From Rugalucina vietnamica (lineage: Eukaryota > Mollusca > Bivalvia > Lucinida > Lucinidae), in NCBI GenBank assembly GCA_964017185.1, contig OZ024878.1:18169851-18233850 (forward strand): a stretch of DNA of 64,000 bases. The letters are read 5' to 3'. A program made the position numbers and the translations under genes. Numbering within the stretch: the first letter of the stretch is position 1; each line of letters begins with the position of its first letter. The notes beneath the pieces are model-generated. The model saw only the letters and a program-made list of their open reading frames with translations. It did not search any database and was not told the DNA's origin. This document shows, in pieces, positions 50,801 to 60,700 of the stretch.

Positions 50801-53800
50801 ACAATGTGGTTTCCGAACAGGTCCGACACAAACCGGCCTGTACAAGCACAGAAAAGAGCTAGAAGCTTGAAATTTCGGATTTAAGTAGAAGAGGAATTGT
50901 ACTATCCGAGTAGCGAAAACAAAGGCGCTGATCAGCTTCGCGGTTACCGCGAAGCTGATCTGCGTCTTTGTTTTCGCATATGCAGATTGTTTGTTTTCCC
51001 ATGAGGCGGCTCATATAAATCGCAGTATTACAATCTTGGGACGGTCAGTTTAATTCTAATAACAAATATTTAGACATACAGTAAACAAATATTTAGACAT
51101 ACAGTAAACAAATATTTAGACATACAGTAAACAAATATTTTGACATACAGTAAACAAATATTTAGACATACAGTAAACAAATATTTAGACATACAGTAAA
51201 CAAATATTTAGACATACAGTAAACAAATATTTAGACATACAGTAAACAAATATTTAGACATACAGTAAACAAATATTAAGACATACAGTAAACAAATATT
51301 TAGACATACAGTAAACAAATATTTAGACATACAGTAAACAAATATTAAGACATACAGTAAACAAATATTTAGACATACAGTAAACAAATATTTAGACATA
51401 CAGTAAACAAATATTAAGACATACAGTAAACAAATATTTAGACGTACAGTAAACAAATATCTAGACATACAGTAAACAAATATTTAGACATACAGTGAAC
51501 AAACCTGTACATGTATATTTTATCCACATTCATTTTACAACAGCACAGAAGATGGAAGAATTGAGTACTTCAGTAACTATTTCTATTCTCATTTTCAGCG
51601 CATGGCCCAGACCACGAACTCCTTGGTCCGCAAATTTTACCTCCAAATATGCAAGATTATCCAACCCTAAACGAAACCTGTGTATTACGGGGCAGTAATA
51701 TTGGTGAAACAGCGTTATTGAAGCGGCAAGGTTCGTGGATTGCATCATGGGTTCGAAGTGGTATAAAAGTGCACAGTACCGCTTTTCATATTGTTTTTGT
51801 TTGCATCTTGAACATGAAATATACCCATTGATATAGTAACTACATGCTCGTATTTATTGGTTTAGTTAAGCATTTATTTGTGTTGTTTAATGCCCCTATT
51901 ACACTACGACAAATTGTCTCACGAATCGTCACGAATTGACAATTTTTGACATTTCGTTCGATTCGTAGCTGAAACGTAATCGATTTGTGAAGTCCTTAAA
52001 AATTCTTACAGCTCATAGTAAGTTCTTGCGAATCGTGGGTCAGTCAGAAATTCGTAGCCTAAGTTTTGAACTGTTCAAAACGTTGGTCCCGAATTTTCGA
52101 CCAAAAAATCGCATTTAATTCGCAACAAAGTCGTAGTGCATTCCGTGACATCTTAACTGAATCTTAATTGATTCGGATGCATTCGCAACTCTTGAGGGAA
52201 TTCCGGAGCTTGTCACCCAACTACGAATTGACAACGAATCCGTTACGAATGTCGCGAATACATACCGAAGCAGATACGAAATAGGCAAGAACTATCTACA
52301 AATTCACATCAATATGCGAATCAGCCAAGAGTTTCACGAATAACTTACGACTTTACTACATGTACGAGTTTGTCGGAAGCTGGAGATTAATGGAATTTAA
52401 TATGGAAGTTTATATCAGGAATGTTAGCCGATTGCACCGGAACGCGGCACGAAGTTCACGAATCTTATAAATATAACTAAAAAGGTACACCAAAAGGACA
52501 GGAGAAAGATACATAGAAAGCAATATTATCATTTAGGGTGCGGCAGAAGGCAGTTCCGTTGAAATGAAGCTACATCCGTTGAAATGAAGCGTGCACATGA
52601 CGTCATAATGACGTCATATCAACGTCCATGCGACGCATCGACGTCGATCTGACGTCATTATCACGTCATGTGCCTGCTGGGTCTGTACTTCTGAGAGAAT
52701 CCAGTCTGATATGTGAAAAAAGATAAAGCTACAGTCAGGGACTTGGAGATGGGTGGTTATACTGTAATTTATGAACTTTCATCGAATTAGTGTTAGTCGA
52801 TAGCTAGTATAGTAGCATCGTCCTTCATTTAATTTGAAACTGATTCTCAAGCAGGGCCCAGTTGTTCGAATTAGCGACATTGTTAGTTAACGATTCGTTA
52901 AGATTTCAAACATGAATACTACAAATACACTGTTATTTTTTGTTGATAAAATGTGAGAACCCTTTGCCATGCAAAGGCTTCTAACATTTTATCAACAAAA
53001 AAATAACAGTGTATTTGCTTATGTAGTCGGCATTTACTTAACAAGTTGAGATCTTAATAATGACGTTAAGCTAGCAAAGTTTTGAACAACTGGCTCCAGG
53101 TGTATTTTAACGAATCGTCCAAACGCCGTTATTTGTCGTATTTTGGGGGAATCGTCGAAATGAAAACAAATGTCACTTTAAAACTTTTACTTGAATGTTT
53201 GTTCTTAATTACAGATAAATGTTGATACTGGATATCCAGATCCGTTAGAACATTGAAATCAAGTTCATAAACATGTACACAAATGTAACTTTGAAATGTT
53301 AATAATTGGTAAATATCCAAATTTTCCTAAATCTTAAGTAAAACAATTGTTGGCAAAGTCCAAACTATGAAACGTGTTGACCGTTGTACGGAACTCCGAA
53401 AACTGACTATTAGAAAATCATTTTTGAAAACCTCAGAAACTGTTACGCCCATTGTTTGTACGAAAAATGTAAAATTAACCAATGCAATTTCAGCATTAAC
53501 ACAAGTTACTAATTTCAACTCACAATATGAAAACAAATAAAAACACAATACGAAAACAAATAATAACAATATGGTTTCCGCTGCCAAACTGTCGCATTGA
53601 ATAGGATTTGCATCTCAGTACCAATTAATATGTTTGTATAACAAAGTGAGAAGCTTTTACCTACTTATTGAACAATACAATTCACGGCTTCTATGTACAA
53701 TCTCTTAATTCAACATCAACGCATGTCAAAAGCTATGATAAAACAAGTAAAAAAATCAAGAGTTAAAATAATGATTCCTTTGTTTCAAATCTGTAAAATT

Positions 53801-55880
53801 AGAAGAAATTCATCTTACTGATTTTTAAAAAGTCTTATAAATTAAGCACGAAAATAGCAAATTCTGTTTTTGCTATTCTTTGCGATCATTTTGATACTAA
53901 ATACGAATGATAAATTTGCAAATCTAAATAAATCTAAATCTACGAAAAATAGCAAAAATGTGCACCATAATAACTTCACTGGCCTTCTTAAACTTTGGAC
54001 CCCAAAGTTGCTATCATCAGTTCCATAAAACAGAATGGCATGTACAAGTTTTAGAAGTAAACAAAATTTAATCAACAATATTTTAATGCATTAAAACTGT
54101 ATATACTCAAAATTTGTAAACTAATTTAACATCGCGTATATATGGTCATGCTAGTTAAAGTATTCCAATTAACAGAGAAAATTGTATATGGTATGATTGG
54201 AACTTGTATTAAATTGTGCCACATTAAGTTTTGCTAGTCACTGTGAGAATCAACAACACATTTAAGCATAATTGAATTTCTTGTTTTCGTATGATATTGC
54301 GATTCTGTACATCTCACATTGCTTTGTATTCGCAAAATGTCCACGCACTCTGCACAGCTTACATATCACCGAATCTGCTGGACACGGAATAGTTGCATGA
54401 CTTTTCTTTGAACCACATCTTATACATTCCTTCTCACATTTTTTTGAAATGTCCCCTGGTCGAGCAATTCAGGCATTCATTATGGTTCGCCTTGCATCTT
54501 GCTGGTGGATGTCCGTCGGTGCGACCACATTTCCTGCACATATTCATTTTCGTGGCTTTTTGATCTACAGATACAATTGGGGGATTACTTCGTTTACCAT
54601 ACATCCCGTACTTGGCAACATCCGCGCTCACTGGTTTCAAGTCGGTCTCTGGTTTCGATGATTTATTCAGCTCTGTGATCTGTGCTTCAAGAGAAAGAAT
54701 ATGACTTTTATGTCCCATGTTTACACATTTCTCTCTTATCAGCACCTCTTTTAACTCTTCTATGTCTTTTTGTACCGTGGCACATTTCAATGGTTCTTGT
54801 ATTATGTCACATTGTAGTTGCTTTATTTGCATATCATTCGTAACATGTGTGTTTTCAAGTGCTTGATTCCGCGATTTCTCTTCCGACAGTTGCAAATTTA
54901 ATTCTTCGTTCTCCTCCTTCAGTTTACATATTTCGTCCTTTAGCGCATCATTCTTGTCCCATGCAGTTTCCAAGGAGCCCAGCATGCATTCTTTCACAGG
55001 GTCATAATCCGGATTGCGAAATTTTGGCATAGATTTTGAAAGTTCTTCATTTGAAATGTCAGAGAATGGCATAACCGCACAAACCGACTTACGTTCAAGA
55101 AACTGCTGCATTCGTTGTTGGTCTCGTAGTTTCTGTGTCTTACTTTTCTGTGTCTTGATGTTTCTGAATATCCGCGTTGATTCGGCAGGCACTATATAGG
55201 CGACGAATAGCATTTCACGATAGAAACTGAACTGTCTGTTGAATCCGCCAAGCATCCGCATCGACTGGGCGTTGTATCTGTGTTGTCTACTCAGTGAAAA
55301 ATCCATGTCGTAAGAATTCTTCTAGTTGCACCGTTGATTTCTAGTGATGGGGAATACTCGCTGGCTGTACAAGGTACCAAGATCGGGAAACGAGCTAAAA
55401 AGTCGTTTACCCGGATATTCTGCACCAGTTTTAACGAATCGTCCAAACGCCGTTATTTGTCGTATTTTGGGGGAATCGTCGAAATGAAAACAAATGTCAC
55501 TTTAAAACTTTTACTTGAATGTTTGTTCTTAATTACAGATAAATGTTGATACTGGATATCCAGATCCGTTAGAACATTGAAATCAAGTTCATAAACATGT
55601 ATACAAATGTAACTTTGAAATGTTAATAATTGGTAAATATCCAAATTTTCCTAAATCTTAAGTAAAACAATTGTTGGCAAAGTCCAAACTATGAAACGTG
55701 TTGACCGTTGTACGGAACTCCGAAAACTGACTATTAGAAAATCATTTTTGAAAACCTCAGAAACTGTTACGCCCATTGTTTGTACGAAAATTGTAAAATT
55801 AACCAATGCAAATTCAGCATTAACACAAGTTACTAATTTCAACTTACAATATGAAAACAAATAAAAACACAATACGAAAA

Positions 55881-55912
<32 letters not shown>

Positions 55913-57654
55913 TTTCTCATCTGACACAGAAAACATGATAACATACAACTAGATACATGTACAATATTTACAATATAATTATATGGCAACCACACCATGA
56001 GAAAATTATTATTTTTCAGCGATAATATTTTTCCATGAACATCACTTTCAATTAACGTTTGATTATATACAGCGATCTTTGCGTCCATGTGCTGTATTAC
56101 AAAATCCAGATGAACATAGTTTTCACATGGTCTAATTGGTATATTTTATATCAACAAGTTACTTTTTTCTTGACGTTGCCCGTACAGATATGCTTCAGTA
56201 GTACTGACAAACGAAGCGCGGCTACACGAAAACAAATAATAACAATATGGTTTCCGCTGCCAAACTGTCGCAATGAATAGGATTTGCATCTCAGTACCAA
56301 TTAATGTGTTTGTATAACAAATGAGAAGCTTTTACCTACTTATTGTACAATACAATTCACGGCTTCTATGTACAATCTCTTAATTCAACATCAACACATG
56401 TCAAAAGCTATGATAAAACAAGTAAAAAAAAATCAAGAGTTAAAATAATGATTCCTTTGTTTCAAATCTGTAAAATTAGAAGAAATTCATCTTACTGATT
56501 AAAATCTTATAAATTAAGCACGAAAATGGCAAAGTCTGTTTTTGCTATTTTTTGCGATCATTTTGATACTAAATACGAATGATAAATTTGCAAATCTAAA
56601 TAAATCTAAATCTACAAAAAATAGCAAAAATGTGCATCATAATAGTATAACTTTTATAACTATCTTGAGAAAAAATCTCACGAATTGTCAAGAACAGCTA
56701 CGAATATCTATTATTCGCACATGTTATCGTCATACTTGCAACTGATTCGTAACTGTTTCCCGAAGTTTCGCGCAGAATATCCTCGATAGATAATTGTTTA
56801 TCGTTAAGAATTCTTGCAAAGTTCGTGCGATTGCAGCCGAATTCAGCCGGGTCTCCGAATATTCGTAACGCTATCGTGTCTGTGTGTCCAAACAGATTCG
56901 TAAGCCATTTCGAATAAACAAAAAATGTTCAAGAAATTCCACGAATCCTAAAATTTATCGATTTGTTGCATTTAGTTGATAATAAAAATAATTGTTCGAT
57001 CCTTTGGAAGCAGTAAAACATTCAAAGCTAGAAGATGGGCCATATTGTACAATTTCGGGTAATAAACCTTCATCAGTGACCCTTTACAAAACTGGCAGGG
57101 AAAGCTAAACATTTTTGCTGCAATTTCAAGAATTTGCATCAGTGTAGCCTAAATCAAAGACACATATTCCAAAAGGGGCCAAATAGTCAAAATACTGTTA
57201 AGAAGATGATTCTTTAAGTAAAATATATTTGAAATACTCCAAATATATTCACTGATCCCAAAGGATCAAAAGGAAAATATAATCTGCACTATGGATGATG
57301 TACGGGGAGACTTTTTAGGACCGCCACAGAGTTCGGTTTCGTAGTGTAATAGGGGCATAAAGTACAATACAGGCAATAAACCTGAAAACAGAGTTAAATT
57401 CATATTTTTGTATTAAAAGACAAGTTTAAGGGAGAATATGATACTTTAGGGATAATCATCATGGGGAATTATGCCCATTTCTGCAGGCAGCATGGCGGCA
57501 CCCGTGGCTGAGTAGTTTGAAGCGCTAATTTCATAAACGCGCTTAATCATTCGATCATCTCACCGCTGTGTTTGGTGTGGGATCGAGCCCCACATGGAGC
57601 AAATGTGAGACAAGCCATATGAGCTGAAATAATATTGAGAGGGACGTAAAACTG

Positions 57655-57700
<46 letters not shown>

Positions 57701-60700
57701 GCTGCAGCACAACCTTTGTTATGGATGCTCATTATAATCGCTTCGTCCCAGTCAGCCGAATTACGCTGCAGCACAACCTTTGTTATGGATGCTCGTTAGA
57801 ATTGCTTCGTCCCAGTCAGCCAAATTACGCTGCAGCACAACCTTTGTTATGGATACTCAGAATCGCTTCGTCCCAGTCAGCCGAATTACGCTGCAGCACA
57901 ACCTTTGTTATGGTTGCTCATTAGAATCGCTTCGTCCCAGTCAGCCGAATTATGCTGCAGCACAACCTTTGTTATGGATGCTCATTAGAATTGCTTCGTC
58001 CCAGTCAGCCGAATTACGCTGCAGCACAACCTTTGTTATGGATGTTCATTAGAGTCGCTTCGTCCCAGTCAGCCGAATTACGCTGCAGCACAACCTTTGT
58101 TACGGTTGCTCATTAGAATCACTTCGTCCCAGTCAGCCGAATTTTACTAAGTCAAATCGCATTATGAAAACACGCCCATGCAATATACAGAGATTTTTGA
58201 AGTTGTAAAAATTGAAAATTTTCAGTAGAAAATCTTTGATATTTTTCTTATTTTTGCTCAAAACATAGATCGTGGGTACACGTTAGAACCGCCTAGAATC
58301 TATGTTTTGGAGCAAAAATAAGAAAATTAGGTATACCCCTGCAAACCCCAGTTTTGCTATATATAAGTGGGGTTCAATGGGGTATACATTACACGGATAT
58401 GTTTTCGTAATGGGTACTAACTTGTACTGTGGTGACTATGTACCTTACAACATGGGCCCACGACCCCTAGTGCAGTTTTTCCCCTCAAATGTATGAATTG
58501 AAATGACAAATATTTAGTTCATCAGTCAGTGGGTATATTTTTGTGCTTGCAAAGTGAACAGTGTTCGTGCAGTACATCTATGGTCATGTATGTAGATGAG
58601 CTCTGAATTAATGGTTTGTAGAATTATTGTGGTTTGATCTTTAGTTGTTAATTTTAACTTTGACTCTCGTTCTGTTCTGATTGAGAGCTGGGGCCAGATG
58701 TTCAAAACTTCGTTAGCTTAACGTTATCGTTAAGACCTCAACTCGTTAAGTAAATGTCTACTACATAAGCAAATACACTGTTATTTTTTTTTTTTGGTGA
58801 TGAAATGTGAGAATCCTTCGCATTTATCAACAAAAATAACAGCGTATTTGTAATAGTCATGTTTGAAATTTAAACGATCGTTAACTAACGACATCGTTAA
58901 TTTTGAACAACTGGTCCCTGATGGTCATAGTTGCCTTAGTGTCTGTTAGCAGTTCATAGATTAAATTATTTTAGTGTATATACATATACATGTACTTGTA
59001 TGTATTGAAAAAAGAATTGTGTGGACAAAGATTCTAGTAATAAAATTCAAATCAACGTGAACAATCTTGGTGACCAAAGTATTGACATTGACATTGATCT
59101 CTGATTAGACGTTTAACTTTTGACCTTTTATAGTCAAATCAACACAGAAAGACAGTGTGTATTACTCCGATCACTGTAAAAAACAACAACACCAAAAACA
59201 GTAAATATTTCTTAGTTCTGTGGTGGATTAAGTTATTAGAAGACTCTATTGAAGATGAGAGCACGCATTTCATAACACTGCTGTTGAACATGTAGTCAAA
59301 ATAGTGGCATTGCACATAATGTGTGAAACGGTTTCCAGCATCATCTATCTAGCACACAATCTGTGACAAAAGAGACCGATGGTCACTTGCAATTTTCACT
59401 ACCGCTGACCGGATATTTGTCTATTAAGGATATAAATGTTGTTTTACATAAATTTATGAAATCTTTATTTGCTACATTTTACAGAGAAGAGATGTTCATT
59501 CCCAGATGAGTTACAGCGATCGTGGAACTATACTTACCATATCGCGAAACAAGTAACATTTTCCAAGAAAGCCTTTGCCTTAGAACTATTTGAAAGAGAT
59601 AAAGTGGAAATTTACAGATTTGACTGCAGCGTAAATGACGGAGACCTGTATGTTTTAAGGTAGGGCTCATTTCATCCAACACACGTAATAACGTACAAAA
59701 CTTAAAAAAAATAATTGTCAGGAACCGATGCAATCAGAACCAAAGCCCCACTACTAAAGCCAGGTGGGAAACAACCGAAATAGGGGCCGTATCCACTGGG
59801 GCCTAAAGAAATAAATAGGCTGCTTGTGCCTCCAGCTTCTAACTGACCATCTGATTACTAGTAAACCGCTCTGGTTTGCTCCTGCACAGGAAAAGTGGTT
59901 CAAGTCAAACATCCATACATATAAGCTTGGATGGCACTTGTTGGATGCCATGACATCCTTATTTTGGGTAAAGTCCCATAAAATGGAGACAACATCCCGT
60001 TATGACCTTAGCTGTTGACTGGGACGTCACCCATAAATTCAAACAAACAAACAAAAATAGCAATTACGAACTGATTTAAAAAGAAAATACGGTCAATTGA
60101 GTGAACATCTATTTCCCTAAAGCTGGCCTTAAATTATATATGAACATGCACACAAAAGGAACAAACAGCAAAAATCGATACTGAAGCATAAAATGATATC
60201 ACAGCAACACCGTTTCTAATTTTTCTTCTTGGTAAATACGTAATAGTGCCATCACAATGGATTTATGTGTAGAAATAATTACCAATATCAATTGAATATG
60301 ACTACTTTAAATGCACCCTCCTTGACAAATGCATTTAAGTAAGTATATCTAGAAAACTGATGTGTGCGTTGTCATTTTTTGCCATGTGTACATTTTCATT
60401 AACTTTTCAGACACAGTGGTTTTATTGACCATGAAACAGACGGAATAATATGCATGAATATAACAAGACTGATAGAGGATCCTTATTACACTTATGAAAT
60501 GTCAAGATTAAATAGTAAGTTAATGTCATTTATGCGAGTATAGTTTCCCTTCAGGTCCGTAAAACACGTTTGCATTTGACAAAGCCGAGGTTTACATATT
60601 TAAAAAGTGGTTTTAATTAATTGAAATCAATATACTTTTATAATTTCACATTGGTTTACTTAAACTGTTGGTCACAGTTGAGAAACACGTGGTACGGTTC

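Larger units (their letters stand above)
51891..57357. mobile_element. 5.5-kb PIF/Harbinger-like element in intron 5
   Basis: Inverted termini TGCCCCTATTACACTACGA at 51891 and, reversed, at 57339-57357. TAA directly outside both ends, the target duplication typical of PIF/Harbinger. The subterminal regions (51900-52460 and 56650-56980) are rich in short CGAAT/ATTCG repeats in both orientations. No transposase was recognised; the interior is filled by nested elements. Confidence 0.65.

Noticed and set aside
51208..51468. 86-codon frame with repeated ICLLYVLIFVYC-type residues on the minus strand
   Set aside because: Translation of the 23-bp minisatellite; open only because the period of three units is divisible by three.
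51061..51503. CRISPR-like direct repeats
   Set aside because: Head-to-tail 23-bp units without spacers in a eukaryotic intron; a minisatellite.
53327..53587. 86-codon minus frame, also in the second LTR-like copy
   Set aside because: Lies inside the direct repeat and is merged with insertion sequence in the other copy; no motif recognised.
55651..56088. 145-codon minus frame with a poly-Lys run
   Set aside because: Runs through the A tail of a retroposon into an LTR-like repeat.
57547..57774. Minus frame with poly-Phe
   Set aside because: Translation of the SINE A tract.
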